Assembly: GCF_004362045.1 (NCBI RefSeq)
Contig: NZ_SNWX01000003.1
Coordinates: 1 to 64,000 of the forward strand
Source of the DNA: Halanaerobium saccharolyticum
GTDB lineage: Bacteria; Bacillota; Halanaerobiia; Halanaerobiales; Halanaerobiaceae
Length of the DNA: 64,000 nucleotides
Direction: 5' to 3'
Below, piece after piece: positions 9,072 through 18,248 of the stretch. The notes under the pieces were generated by a model. The model saw only the letters and a list, made by a program, of their open reading frames with translations. It was not told the DNA's origin and did not search any database. Numbering within the stretch: position 1 is the stretch's first letter; every line of letters starts with the position of its first letter. The position numbers and the translations under genes are program-made.

Positions 9072-10079
9072 ATGAATAATAATGAAAATATTTTAGAGAT
9101 GAAAAATTTAAAAACACATTTTTTTACCGATCGCGGTACGGTCAAAGCAGTGGATGGAGTTAATTTAAGTGTTAAAAGGGGTAAAACTCTGGGGATTATT
9201 GGAGAAAGTGGTTGTGGTAAATCTGTAACTGCTCATTCCATTTTAAGATTAATCCCATCTCCTCCCGGTCAAATTGTCGATGGAGGTATTCAATATCAGC
9301 AGAAAGATAATAATATTATAGATCTGGCCAAATTGGATGCCAGAGGAGATACGATCAGAAAGATAAGGGGAAATGAGATTTCAATGATCTTCCAGGAACC
9401 GATGACATCTTTTGGTCCTCAATATACAATTGGTTATCAGATAATGGAAGCTATATTGATTCATAATCCTGAAATGGCAGAAACGAAAGCAAAAAATAAG
9501 ACAATCAATTTATTAGATCAGGTAGGTATTCCAAAGGCAGAAGAGAGGATAGATTCCTATCCCCACGAGTTTAGCGGAGGTATGCTGCAGAGAGCGATGA
9601 TTGCCATGGCTCTATCCTGTTCACCAAGACTTTTAATCGCTGATGAGCCCACAACTGCTTTAGATGTAACAGTTGAGGCCCAAATACTAGAATTATTAGA
9701 AGAACTGCAGGATGAAACCGGAATGTCGATTATTATTATTACTCACAACCTGGCGGTTGTTTCCGAAGTGGCCGATCAAATTGCAGTAATGTATTTAGGT
9801 AGAGAAGTTGAATTTGCCGATTCAGACCAAATTATAGATAATCCACTTCATCCTTATACTAAAGGCTTATGGAATTCAATTCCTTCTTTAGATGGTGAAT
9901 TGGAAGAATTAAAGCCGGTAAAGGGGACAGTTCCTGATCCTATAAATATCCCTGCTGGATGTCCTTTTGCTGATCGCTGTCCGGAAATGATGGCTGGAGT
10001 TTGTGATCAGGGTAATCCACCAGAAAAAATCGAGGTGGAAGAAGGCCACTTTGTTCGATGTTTTCTGTATAGTGAATAA
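9072..10079 (+). CDS. ABC transporter ATPase, DppD/OppD type
   Basis: A 335-residue ATPase with Walker A GESGCGKS, signature FSGGM and Walker B LLIADEPTTALD, plus the C-terminal oligopeptide-transporter extension with cysteines (CPFADRCPEM and CDQGNPP) typical of DppD/OppD. A longer in-frame opening at 9009 overlaps the permease; the ATG at 9072 behind GGGGGGAG is the natural start. It would pair with the next ATPase to energise the two permeases. Confidence 0.94.
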   Translation: MNNNENILEMKNLKTHFFTDRGTVKAVDGVNLSVKRGKTLGIIGESGCGKSVTAHSILRLIPSPPGQIVDGGIQYQQKDNNIIDLAKLDARGDTIRKIRGNEISMIFQEPMTSFGPQYTIGYQIMEAILIHNPEMAETKAKNKTINLLDQVGIPKAEERIDSYPHEFSGGMLQRAMIAMALSCSPRLLIADEPTTALDVTVEAQILELLEELQDETGMSIIIITHNLAVVSEVADQIAVMYLGREVEFADSDQIIDNPLHPYTKGLWNSIPSLDGELEELKPVKGTVPDPINIPAGCPFADRCPEMMAGVCDQGNPPEKIEVEEGHFVRCFLYSE

Positions 10080-10097
10080 GCGAAAGGAGGAAAATTA

Positions 10098-11114
10098 ATG
10101 CAGCAGGATACATTAGTTGAAATTGATAATTTAAAGCAATATTTTGCTATAGAAAAAGGGATTTTTAATCGTAAGGTTGGTGAGATTAAGGCAGTAAATG
10201 GAGTTAATTTAAAAATAAAAAGGAGAGAAACACTGGGCCTCGTTGGAGAGAGTGGTTGTGGTAAATCTACTTTAGGTAGGGCAGTCTTAAGACTGCAGGA
10301 GCCAACTGCTGGTGATGTTTATTTTAATCAGGAAAATGAAAAAGTTTCAGTTCTTGAGTTAAATAAAAAGGAGATGCGTAAAGTTCGGGCCAATATGCAG
10401 ATGATTTTTCAGGATCCTTTTTCATCACTAAATGAAAGAATGACAGTAATGGACAATATTATTGAGCCGCTTGTGGTTAACAAGATAGGGGATAAAGCCA
10501 GTCGAAAAAAGAGAGCAGGAGATTTATTAGAAGAGGTTGGTTTAAGAAGAGAATATTTAAGTCGTTATCCTCACAGTTTTAGTGGAGGTCAGCGCCAGCG
10601 GGTTGGAATAGCCAGAGCCCTTTCTATTAAACCACAGTTTATTGTTGCCGATGAACCTGTTTCTGCACTTGATGTTTCAGTTCAGGCTCAAATATTAAAT
10701 TTATTAAAAAAACTACAGAAAGAACTTGATCTTACATTTTTATTTATTTCTCATGATCTGGGAGTTATTCGTTATGTTTCAGATAGAATTGCTGTTATGT
10801 ATATGGGAAATATTGTGGAGATTGGAGAAAGGGAAGAGTTGTTAAGAAACCCTCATCATCCTTACACTGAAGCGCTTTTATCTGCAGTTCCAAGGGCAGG
10901 ACAGAGCAGAAATAGAATAGTGCTAGAGGGTTCTACACCTGATCCTATTAACTTACCATCAGGATGTATTTTCAGGACACGCTGTCCTTATGCGGAAGAG
11001 AAGTGTGCGGAGCAAAAACCTGAGTGGGAAAATATTAAGGGAGAGCATTTTGCGGCCTGTCATTTCAAAGATTCACTTGAATTAAAAGGAATAAAAAATA
11101 GAAAAAGAGCATAA
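10098..11114 (+). CDS. ABC transporter ATPase, DppF/OppF type
   Basis: A 338-residue ATPase partner with Walker A GESGCGKS, Q-loop MIFQDPFSSLN, signature FSGGQRQRVGIARAL and Walker B FIVADEPVSALD, followed by the DppF-type C-terminus (CIFRTRCPYAEEKC). It begins 18 bases after the DppD-like gene with GAAAGGAGG, so it is co-translated. In this operon it is the last transporter gene, directly followed by the GH32 fructosidase. Confidence 0.94.
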   Translation: MQQDTLVEIDNLKQYFAIEKGIFNRKVGEIKAVNGVNLKIKRRETLGLVGESGCGKSTLGRAVLRLQEPTAGDVYFNQENEKVSVLELNKKEMRKVRANMQMIFQDPFSSLNERMTVMDNIIEPLVVNKIGDKASRKKRAGDLLEEVGLRREYLSRYPHSFSGGQRQRVGIARALSIKPQFIVADEPVSALDVSVQAQILNLLKKLQKELDLTFLFISHDLGVIRYVSDRIAVMYMGNIVEIGEREELLRNPHHPYTEALLSAVPRAGQSRNRIVLEGSTPDPINLPSGCIFRTRCPYAEEKCAEQKPEWENIKGEHFAACHFKDSLELKGIKNRKRA

Positions 11115-11161
11115 ATTAAATGAAAAAATGGATATTATTTAAAATATGAAGGATGGATAAA

Positions 11162-12634
11162 ATGATTGCAAATAATTTATATAAGGAAAAATACAGACTG
11201 CAGTATCACTTTAGCCCGGAAAAAAACTGGTCAAATGATCCAAATGGAATGGTATATTATCAGGGAGAATACCACCTTTTTTATCAGTATAACCCAGCAG
11301 ATGTTGTCTGGGGACCAATGCACTGGGGACATGCTGTCAGTAAAGACTTAATTCACTGGGATCATTTACCGGTTGCACTTGAACCTGATGCTGAACTTGG
11401 TATGATTTTTTCGGGGTCTGCAGTTGTAGATAAAAATGATACTACCGGATTTTTTGATGGTGGTGAGGGACTTGTAGCAGTTTATACCACTCATCTTGAA
11501 AGAGAAGAAGGTCCATTACAGCAGCAGGCAATTGCCTACAGTAAGGATAGTGGCCGCAGCTGGATAAAATACGAAGGAAATCCTGTTATCAGAAATTATG
11601 GGGTTGAAGATTTTCGTGATCCTAAGGTCTTCTGGCATCAGGAAACTGAAAAGTGGGTAATGGTTATTGCCTGTTATGATAGAGTTAGATTTTATAATTC
11701 TCCAGATTTAAAAAAATGGAAATATTTAAGTGAGTTTGGTTCCGAACTGGGGAGCCATGGTGGAGTCTGGGAATGTCCTGATCTATTTAAACTTCCAGTT
11801 GAAAAGAAAAATAAAATTGAAGCCAGTAATAACGAAAAAGAGAAATGGATTTTACAGATTGGAGACCAGCAGGGGGGAGAAGCAGGAGTTTCCACCCAGT
11901 ACTTTATCGGAGAATTTGATGGTATGAGATTTAAAGCTAATGAAGAAAAAAGTTATAAAGTAGATTTTGGTCAGGATTTATATGCTCTGCAGAGCTGGTC
12001 TAATATGCCTGATCAAAGAAGAATCTGGCTAGGTTGGATGAATAATATTGCTTATGCTGAAGACATTCCAACAGATGGATGGAAAGGGATGATGTCAATT
12101 CCCAGAGAGCTGTCGTTAAAAGAAACTGAGGCTGGATTGAGGCTAATTCAAAAACCAGTAAAGGAACTGAAACAGCTTAAAGAAGAATTTTATCATCAAG
12201 AAAATTTTCTCTTAAAAGATAAGCTTTCGATTCCCTGTGATTTACAAAGCTATCATCTAAAAGCACAATTAGAGATAAGTGATGAGAGCAGTTTCAGTCT
12301 TGCCCTACATAAAAAAGATGAGCAGCAGTCACTATTAAATTATGATGGGAAAACAAATACTTTTACCCTGGATTTAAGTAAAACTGGGCTGGTGAATTTT
12401 AATCATAATTACTTGAAACAGAAAAAAATTAATAGAATCAGCAGCAGTAATAATTTAATAGTAGATATTTTAGTTGATCAATCGTCACTAGAGATTTTTA
12501 TTGACGAGGGTGAAATTTCAATTACTGATTTAGTTTTTCCAGAGGAAAAATCAAATGAAATTGAACTAATTGCAAATAAATCTGAAATTAAAATAAACAG
12601 TTTTAATGTGCTTAAAATTAATAGTATATGGTAA
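11162..12634 (+). CDS. GH32 beta-fructofuranosidase / sucrose-6-phosphate hydrolase
   Basis: Hydrolyses a terminal fructose from sucrose, sucrose-6-phosphate or fructo-oligosaccharides. All three GH32 catalytic motifs are present, numbered from the start used here: nucleophile Asp26 in WSNDPNG, Asp153 in FRDP, and acid/base Glu204 in ECPD. A five-bladed propeller is followed by a beta-sandwich, total 490 residues, the usual length. No signal peptide, so it acts in the cytoplasm on imported sugar. The ATG at 11162 is preferred over 11153 because GAAGG at 11148-11152 is correctly spaced only for 11162. There is no PTS gene nearby, so unphosphorylated sucrose or short fructans are likely substrates. 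Confidence 0.93.
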   Translation: MIANNLYKEKYRLQYHFSPEKNWSNDPNGMVYYQGEYHLFYQYNPADVVWGPMHWGHAVSKDLIHWDHLPVALEPDAELGMIFSGSAVVDKNDTTGFFDGGEGLVAVYTTHLEREEGPLQQQAIAYSKDSGRSWIKYEGNPVIRNYGVEDFRDPKVFWHQETEKWVMVIACYDRVRFYNSPDLKKWKYLSEFGSELGSHGGVWECPDLFKLPVEKKNKIEASNNEKEKWILQIGDQQGGEAGVSTQYFIGEFDGMRFKANEEKSYKVDFGQDLYALQSWSNMPDQRRIWLGWMNNIAYAEDIPTDGWKGMMSIPRELSLKETEAGLRLIQKPVKELKQLKEEFYHQENFLLKDKLSIPCDLQSYHLKAQLEISDESSFSLALHKKDEQQSLLNYDGKTNTFTLDLSKTGLVNFNHNYLKQKKINRISSSNNLIVDILVDQSSLEIFIDEGEISITDLVFPEEKSNEIELIANKSEIKINSFNVLKINSIW

Positions 12635-12744
12635 TAACTTAATAATTCTCATCTCAGCGGTCAAATCAACAGCGGATTTTAGTTCAGATTAAAAATAACT
12701 GAGCGAAAAAATTATCCCTAAAAATGTTGATTTGGCTCTATTTA

Positions 12745-12753
12745 TGTTATAAT
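12745..12753 (+). promoter_or_regulatory. Extended -10 promoter of the fructokinase gene
   Basis: TGTTATAAT gives an extended -10 element (TGn before TATAAT at 12748-12753). Upstream TGTTGATT provides only a weak -35. It implies that the kinase can be expressed apart from the transporter operon. Confidence 0.55.
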
Positions 12754-12792
12754 AAAGGAAATATTATTCAATTTAATAAGGAGGACTTTTTA

Positions 12793-13734
12793 ATGCAGGG
12801 AGTAATAACTTTAGGTGAAGCCTTAATTGACTTTACACCATTAGATGATCAAAATAGGGACTTTCGTAAAAATCCAGGTGGAGCACCCGCCAATGTTGCT
12901 GTTGCTTTAAGCAGACTGGGAGTAAATACAAGCTTTATTGGTAAAGTGGGAGATGATGTTTTAGGTAAATTTTTGGCTAAAAAGTTAGAGTCAGAAAAAG
13001 TTAATATTGATAATTTAATTTTAACTAATGAGGCAAAAACTGCAATTACTTTTGTCACTTTAGATCAGGATGGAGACCGCAGCTTTGATTTTTACATAGA
13101 TCCCAGTGCTGATAGATTTTTGCGGGCAGATGAGATTGACACTGAGCTTTTTGAGCAGAATAAAATTTATCATTTCGGTTCAATTTCCTTGATTGATGAG
13201 CCGGCAAGATCAGCAACGAAAAGAGGGATAGAGCTGGCACGTCAGAATGAAATGCTGATCTCATATGATCCTAATTTAAGAGAAATGCTCTGGGATTCTC
13301 TGGCTGAAGCAAAAGAAATGATCTTATCTGTAATGGATGAGGTGGATATCGTTAAAGTTTCTGAAGAAGAGTTAGAGTTTTTAACTGGAGAAGAAGATAT
13401 CAAAAAGGGTGCCGAAAAACTAAAGGCAGAGTATAAAATACCTATTTTATTTATCACCTGCGGCAGTAAAGGCTCTTATTATTTTTTAAATGATTTAGGT
13501 TTTGTCGATGCTTTTGAGGTAGATGCAGTTGATACAACTGGAGCTGGTGATGCTTTTATGTCAGGAGTATTATATAATTTTAATCAGGTTGATTTAACCC
13601 TGGCAGAAATTGATAACAAATTTTTAGAAAAAACGCTTAAATTTGCAAACTATTCCGGTTCTCTTGCTGCTTCAGCTACCGGAGCAATGGCAGCACTGCC
13701 AACTCTGGCAGAGGTTCAGGAATTAGAATTATAA
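12793..13734 (+). CDS. scrK: Fructokinase (PfkB family)
   Basis: Phosphorylates fructose to fructose-6-phosphate with ATP. The 313-residue protein has the PfkB N-terminal signature (NPGGAPANVAVALSRLG, residues 27-43) and the C-terminal signature DTTGAGDAF (247-255) with catalytic Asp253. The adjacent GH32 enzyme would release its substrate. Start at the ATG after AAGGAGGAC; a longer in-frame stretch from 12724 runs through the promoter and is not coding. Ribokinase-like sugar kinases of other specificity cannot be excluded, but context supports fructose. Confidence 0.88.
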   Translation: MQGVITLGEALIDFTPLDDQNRDFRKNPGGAPANVAVALSRLGVNTSFIGKVGDDVLGKFLAKKLESEKVNIDNLILTNEAKTAITFVTLDQDGDRSFDFYIDPSADRFLRADEIDTELFEQNKIYHFGSISLIDEPARSATKRGIELARQNEMLISYDPNLREMLWDSLAEAKEMILSVMDEVDIVKVSEEELEFLTGEEDIKKGAEKLKAEYKIPILFITCGSKGSYYFLNDLGFVDAFEVDAVDTTGAGDAFMSGVLYNFNQVDLTLAEIDNKFLEKTLKFANYSGSLAASATGAMAALPTLAEVQELEL

Positions 13735-13753
13735 ACAGGGATGGTGATAAATT

Positions 13754-15103
13754 GTGCAGGGCTTATATAAATATTTAGAGGGCAGTAGTTCTACTCTAGA
13801 TGCAGAGGTTTATACAAAGGCTTCGATGATAGCGATGTCTCATTCTGTAGAAAAAGTGGTAAAAGAATATGACTTATATGCTGATATTTATGTTCTATTT
13901 CAAGAATATAAATTCTTTTTATACGAAAGAGAACGTTACTTAGAGCTGGATAATCTCTGCCGCCAGATTTTTGTATTTGCAAAAGACATTCCAGATAATG
14001 CTGCACAGGACTTTGAAAACACAACTTTTATTAATCTCAGCGATGATTCACCACTGCTCAAAGAATGGTCAGTGATTGTAGTTCATCCAGATTATTCGGC
14101 AGTGCTGGCCACAAAAGAAAAACCTGAACTGCAGAAAATTAATAAAGATGATTACCGTATTTTTAAAGGCTTTTTAAGTTTAGAGGCAGAAGTTGCCGAA
14201 GATTTGGCTAAATATTATCATAACTTACTGGAGCAGCAGAGGGTTTCTTATCAGAAGGAAGACTGGCAGCCGGAAGAATTAAATAATAAAAAGCCTGAGC
14301 TGAAGAAATTAATTTCCCTATTTATTAATGATTCTCTTTTTGAACTTGAAGATAAACTGAGGAGTCTGGAAGAAAAGGAAATGCGTTTAGATGCAATGGT
14401 AGCCGATAATAAGGAACTCAGTCGGGAGATTATGCAGAAACTCTGTGAGGCGGGAGAATTTAGAGACGAGGACAGTCTTTTCCATATTTTAAGAATTGGT
14501 TTTACTTCAGCTTTGATTTTTAGAGAATTAGGAGCATTTGAGAAGGAAATCGAAAATATTTTTTTTGCTTCTCTGCTGCATGATCTTGGTAAAATTGGAA
14601 TTCCGGATTCAATACTGCAGAAGCCCGGCAAACTGACTGCTGAGGAATATGAGGTAATGCAGAACCATCCGGAGATCGGAGCCAAAATACTGGCCGGTTC
14701 TCATTCAGAAGTATTAAACATGGCCTACAATATTGCCTATTCTCATCATGAAAAATGGGACGGCAGCGGCTACCCCCAGGGACTCAAGGGAAAAGAAATT
14801 CCAGTCGAAGCCAGAATCGTTGGCCTGGCAGATGTTTTTGATGCTCTTTCTTCCAAAAGAGTTTATAAAGATGCTTTTTCTCGCGAAAAATGTGTAGAGA
14901 TTGTAAGCAGTCAAAGAAATCAGCATTTTCAGGGGGAGATTCTGGATATTTTACTGGAGCATTTAGATGAAGTTTATGCTTTTCGCAGAGATCTAAAAGA
15001 ATTTTCGGAAGCAAAAACAACCAGAGAAGTTTCTGATTACTTTTTCTCAGTTGATTTCAGTATTTTTGAATTTTTAAAGATGAGAGAAATGATTAGTTCT
15101 TAA
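13754..15103 (+). CDS. HD-GYP cyclic-di-GMP phosphodiesterase with N-terminal DICT-like domain
   Basis: A soluble 449-residue signalling protein. Residues 1-120 resemble the DICT sensory domain (FQEYKFFLYERERY, SVIVVHPDYSAVL). A helical linker at about 190-225 looks like a coiled coil. The HD-GYP domain is complete: HDLGKIGIP with the HD pair at 276-277, the downstream NHPEIG, and HHEKWDGSGYPQGL around 331. Such domains degrade c-di-GMP. Start is GTG at 13754, preceded by GGGATGGTGAT. It follows fructokinase at a 19-base gap and may share its transcript. Confidence 0.88.
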   Translation: MQGLYKYLEGSSSTLDAEVYTKASMIAMSHSVEKVVKEYDLYADIYVLFQEYKFFLYERERYLELDNLCRQIFVFAKDIPDNAAQDFENTTFINLSDDSPLLKEWSVIVVHPDYSAVLATKEKPELQKINKDDYRIFKGFLSLEAEVAEDLAKYYHNLLEQQRVSYQKEDWQPEELNNKKPELKKLISLFINDSLFELEDKLRSLEEKEMRLDAMVADNKELSREIMQKLCEAGEFRDEDSLFHILRIGFTSALIFRELGAFEKEIENIFFASLLHDLGKIGIPDSILQKPGKLTAEEYEVMQNHPEIGAKILAGSHSEVLNMAYNIAYSHHEKWDGSGYPQGLKGKEIPVEARIVGLADVFDALSSKRVYKDAFSREKCVEIVSSQRNQHFQGEILDILLEHLDEVYAFRRDLKEFSEAKTTREVSDYFFSVDFSIFEFLKMREMISS

Positions 15104-15120
15104 TTAAATTTTAAAATCTC

Positions 15121-15149
15121 TTGCAATCAGCAAACAAATACTATATAAT
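15121..15149 (+). promoter_or_regulatory. Promoter of the argGH T-box transcript
   Basis: TTGCAA at 15121-15126, 17 bases, TATAAT at 15144-15149. Predicted start near 15156, just before the T-box leader. Confidence 0.65.
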
Positions 15150-15155
15150 ACAAAA

Positions 15156-15396
15156 AAATAAACAAAACTAAACCTGTGAACAGAAGAGTAGGAAATTGAG
15201 TGGAATCAGCGAATCGAGGATAGTGAGAGCTCGAGCAAAACTTAATTCTGAACCGCATCTGTGAGGTTTTTTTCTGAACTCAGTAGGAAAAAACGTAGAA
15301 CTGCGTTAAATTAGCTGAAAGTGGATAAATTATTTTATCAAGCAGAGTGGTACCACGGATCTTAACCTGTCTCTATTATATGGAGGCGGGTTTTTG
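15156..15396 (+). ncRNA. T-box leader (arginine type) controlling argGH
   Basis: A T-box riboswitch that reads the charging state of a tRNA. The highly conserved T-box sequence AGAGTGGTACCACGGA is at 15344-15359. A terminator follows: ACCTGTCTC (15365-15373) pairs with GAGGCGGGT (15383-15391) and then TTTTT. In stem I the bases GAAC-CGC-A at 15250-15257 fit a specifier loop; CGC is an arginine codon, matching argininosuccinate synthase and lyase downstream. When uncharged tRNA-Arg binds, the antiterminator should form and argGH be transcribed. The T-box identity is near certain; the exact specifier is inferred. Confidence 0.93.
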
Positions 15397-15503
15397 TAGT
15401 TTTTTAGCAGTTTTTTTGCTGAAAATATATTTAAATAAAGATTGTTAGTGCTGATTTGATGAGGATTGAAAAGAGAGCAGAAAATCTAAGGAGGAATTTT
15501 AAA

Positions 15504-16718
15504 ATGGCAGAAAAAGAAATTAAGAAAATTTTGTTGGCGTATTCAGGTGGACTTGATACTTCAGTGGCGATTAAGTGGCTGCAGGATAAATATGATGCGG
15601 AAATCATTACTTATACCGCTCATTTAGGACAGCCTCAGGATTGGGATGCAGTGGAAGAAAAGGCAATGGCAACAGGTGCTGCAAAAGCTTATATTGATGA
15701 CATTAGAGAAGAATTTATTACCGATTATGTATATCCTGCTTTAAAAGTTAATGCAATGTATCAGGAAAAGTATCCCCTGGCAACAGCACTGGCCCGTCCT
15801 TTAATTGCTAAAAGAATGGTCGAGGTTGCAAAAAAAGAAGGTGTAGATGCTTTAGCTCACGGCTGTACAGGTAAGGGAAATGACCAGGTTCGTTTTGAAG
15901 TTTCTTTTAAAGCTCTGGCTCCGGAGATGGAAATCATTGCACCTTTAAGAGACTGGGAGTTTGTTTCTAGAGATGCAGAAATTGAGTATGCTGAAGCAAA
16001 TGGAATTCCGGTTAAAGCAACTAAAGACAGTCCTTACAGTATTGATCAGAATCTGTGGGGAATCAGTATTGAATGTGGTGTTTTAGAAGATCCCTGGAAT
16101 GAGCCACCTGCAGATGCCTATCAGTGGACCAGAGATGTAGATGATACTCCAGATGAAGCTAAATATATTACAATTGACTTTGAAAAAGGGGTTCCAGCAG
16201 CTCTTGACGGCGAAAAAATGGAGCCGATTGCTCTGGTTGAAAAATTAAATGAGCTGGGTTCTGAATATGGAGTCGGCAGAATTGATATGGTAGAAGACAG
16301 ACTGGTTGGAATTAAATCGAGAGAGATTTATGAAGCACCAGCCGGTGAAATTTTAATTACCGCTCATAAAGCACTGGAAGATTTGACTCTAGATCGGGAT
16401 ACTAAAAATTACAAAGCTGAAATGGCTGCTAAATATGCCGAGTTGACCTATAATGGTCTCTGGTTCTCTCCTTTAAGAGATGCGCTGGATGCCTTTGTTG
16501 ACAAATCTCAGGAGACTGTTACTGGTACAGTTAAAGTAAAATTATATAAAGCTAAATGTACTCTTGCCGGTAGAAAATCTGAGTATTCATTATATGAACA
16601 CGGACTGGCAACCTATGATGAAAGTGATAATTTTGATCATAAATCAGCTCCAGGATTCATTAATCTCTGGGCTCTACCTCTGCAGGTAGCAAATCAGAAA
16701 AAGAGAGAAGATCAATAG
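15504..16718 (+). CDS. argG: Argininosuccinate synthase
   Basis: Joins citrulline and aspartate with ATP in arginine synthesis. The 404-residue protein has the PP-loop ATP motif AYSGGLDTS near residue 14 and the characteristic HGCTGKGNDQVRFE segment. The start is the ATG at 15504 behind AAGGAGGAAT; a longer in-frame opening from 15456 lies in the leader. It is directly controlled by the upstream T-box and is followed without a gap by argH. Confidence 0.97.
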   Translation: MAEKEIKKILLAYSGGLDTSVAIKWLQDKYDAEIITYTAHLGQPQDWDAVEEKAMATGAAKAYIDDIREEFITDYVYPALKVNAMYQEKYPLATALARPLIAKRMVEVAKKEGVDALAHGCTGKGNDQVRFEVSFKALAPEMEIIAPLRDWEFVSRDAEIEYAEANGIPVKATKDSPYSIDQNLWGISIECGVLEDPWNEPPADAYQWTRDVDDTPDEAKYITIDFEKGVPAALDGEKMEPIALVEKLNELGSEYGVGRIDMVEDRLVGIKSREIYEAPAGEILITAHKALEDLTLDRDTKNYKAEMAAKYAELTYNGLWFSPLRDALDAFVDKSQETVTGTVKVKLYKAKCTLAGRKSEYSLYEHGLATYDESDNFDHKSAPGFINLWALPLQVANQKKREDQ

Positions 16719-18128
16719 ATGAGCAAAAGCAAATTATGGGGAGGTAGATTTGAGGCCGGCACTTCGGAGCTGATGGACCGGTTTAATGCCTCTCTTCCCT
16801 TTGATATTAACTTAATGGAATATGATATAGAAGGCAGTCTGGCCCATGTTAAAATGCTGGGCAGACAGGATATTTTAACCGCAGCTGAAGTAGAAGAAAT
16901 TACTGCAGGTTTAAAAGCTGTTAAAAAAGATCTGCAGGCTGAATTAGAGGCAGGAGATTTTGATTTTAATGAAGCTGAAGATATTCACAGCCTGGTGGAA
17001 GCCAGGTTGACTGCTAAAATTGGTGAACTGGGAGGTAAGCTGCATACCGGCCGCAGTCGTAATGACCAGGTTGCTGTTGATCTGCGTTTATATCTTAAGG
17101 ATCAAACCGAACTGATAAGAGAAATGATCCTTAAATTTATGCAGGTGCTGCTTGATCTGGCAGAAGAACATACGGAAACTGTAATGCCCGGTTATACTCA
17201 TCTGCAGCGGGCCCAGGCCTTAACCTTTGGTCATCACCTGCTGGCCTATTACTTTAAGTTAAAACGGGATTATGAGCGTTTTGGAGATGCCTTAAAACGG
17301 ATCAATGTTTCACCTCTGGGTTCGGGTGCCCTGGCAGGCAGCTCTTTTAACTTAGATCGTGATTTTACAGCCCAGGAACTTGGTTTTGAGAGAGCCTGCG
17401 AAAATTCGATGGATGGAGTCAGTGATCGGGATTTTGTTTTAGAATTTCTTTCGGTTGCTTCAAATTTGATGCTGCATTTAAGCCGCTTAAGTGAAGAAGT
17501 GATTTTATGGAATTCTAAAGAATTTTCATTTATCGAGCTTGCTGATCAGTACACAACCGGCAGTTCGATAATGCCGCAGAAGAAAAATCCTGATCTGGCT
17601 GAACTGGTGCGGGGTAAAACCGGTAGAGTAATCGGCAGTTTAAATCAATTAATGCTGACCATTAAGGGACTGCCTCTGGCTTATAATAAAGATCTGCAGG
17701 AGGATAAAGAAGGCCTGTTTGACAGTGTAAATACAGTTAAGATTATTTTAGAATTATATCCTGAGATGCTGAAAACTATGACTGTTAAAAAAGAGACAAT
17801 GGAAAAAGCCGCTGCTACAGGATTTTTAAATGCGACTGAACTGGCAGATTTTCTGGCAGATAAGGGAATCCCCTTCCGTCAGGCCCATCAGATTGTGGGC
17901 GAGGCCGTATTATTTGCTTCTAAAAAAGAAAAAGAGCTTGACCAGCTGCAGCAAAAAGAATGGGAAAAAATTCTCGGACAGTATCTAAAAGTTGATGCCG
18001 GAGAATTAAAAGAGAAACTTTCTGTTAATGCTGCAGTTAACTCTCATGCAACTAAAGGTGGACCTGCATTTGAGGAAAGCAGAAGAGTTATTATAAAAGA
18101 AAAAGAATTTTTAGCTCAAAAAGAATAA
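16719..18128 (+). CDS. argH: Argininosuccinate lyase
   Basis: Splits argininosuccinate into arginine and fumarate, the last step of arginine synthesis. The 469-residue protein carries the fumarase/aspartase superfamily signature GSSIMPQKKNPD and the TGRSRNDQVA segment. Its ATG follows the argG stop directly, indicating translational coupling. A strong terminator follows. The fumarate made can be used by the fumarase encoded at 30600, although that gene is on a separate transcript. Confidence 0.97.
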   Translation: MSKSKLWGGRFEAGTSELMDRFNASLPFDINLMEYDIEGSLAHVKMLGRQDILTAAEVEEITAGLKAVKKDLQAELEAGDFDFNEAEDIHSLVEARLTAKIGELGGKLHTGRSRNDQVAVDLRLYLKDQTELIREMILKFMQVLLDLAEEHTETVMPGYTHLQRAQALTFGHHLLAYYFKLKRDYERFGDALKRINVSPLGSGALAGSSFNLDRDFTAQELGFERACENSMDGVSDRDFVLEFLSVASNLMLHLSRLSEEVILWNSKEFSFIELADQYTTGSSIMPQKKNPDLAELVRGKTGRVIGSLNQLMLTIKGLPLAYNKDLQEDKEGLFDSVNTVKIILELYPEMLKTMTVKKETMEKAAATGFLNATELADFLADKGIPFRQAHQIVGEAVLFASKKEKELDQLQQKEWEKILGQYLKVDAGELKEKLSVNAAVNSHATKGGPAFEESRRVIIKEKEFLAQKE

Positions 18129-18142
18129 GCTTTAACAACTAA

Positions 18143-18190
18143 CCCCTGATTTAGTTTTGAAAATAATTCTAAATTAGGGGTTTTATTTTT
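18143..18190 (+). terminator. Terminator of argGH
   Basis: CCCCTGATTTAG pairs with CTAAATTAGGGG (one G-U pair), followed by TTTTATTTTT. Confidence 0.85.
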
Positions 18191-18248
18191 ATTAAAAAAG
18201 TAATACAATAATTATATAACTAAGCTGCTTAAGATTGGAGGTTTTAAA

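Noticed and set aside
4918-11114. Peptide import function for the Opp/Dpp-like system
   Set aside because: Family similarity alone would suggest peptides, but the LacI regulator, GH32 enzyme, fructokinase and enlarged DppC loop point to a sugar; no peptidase gene is in the operon.
11162-12634. Extracellular levanase
   Set aside because: The GH32 protein has no signal peptide or cell-wall domain, so it should act on imported sugar in the cytoplasm.
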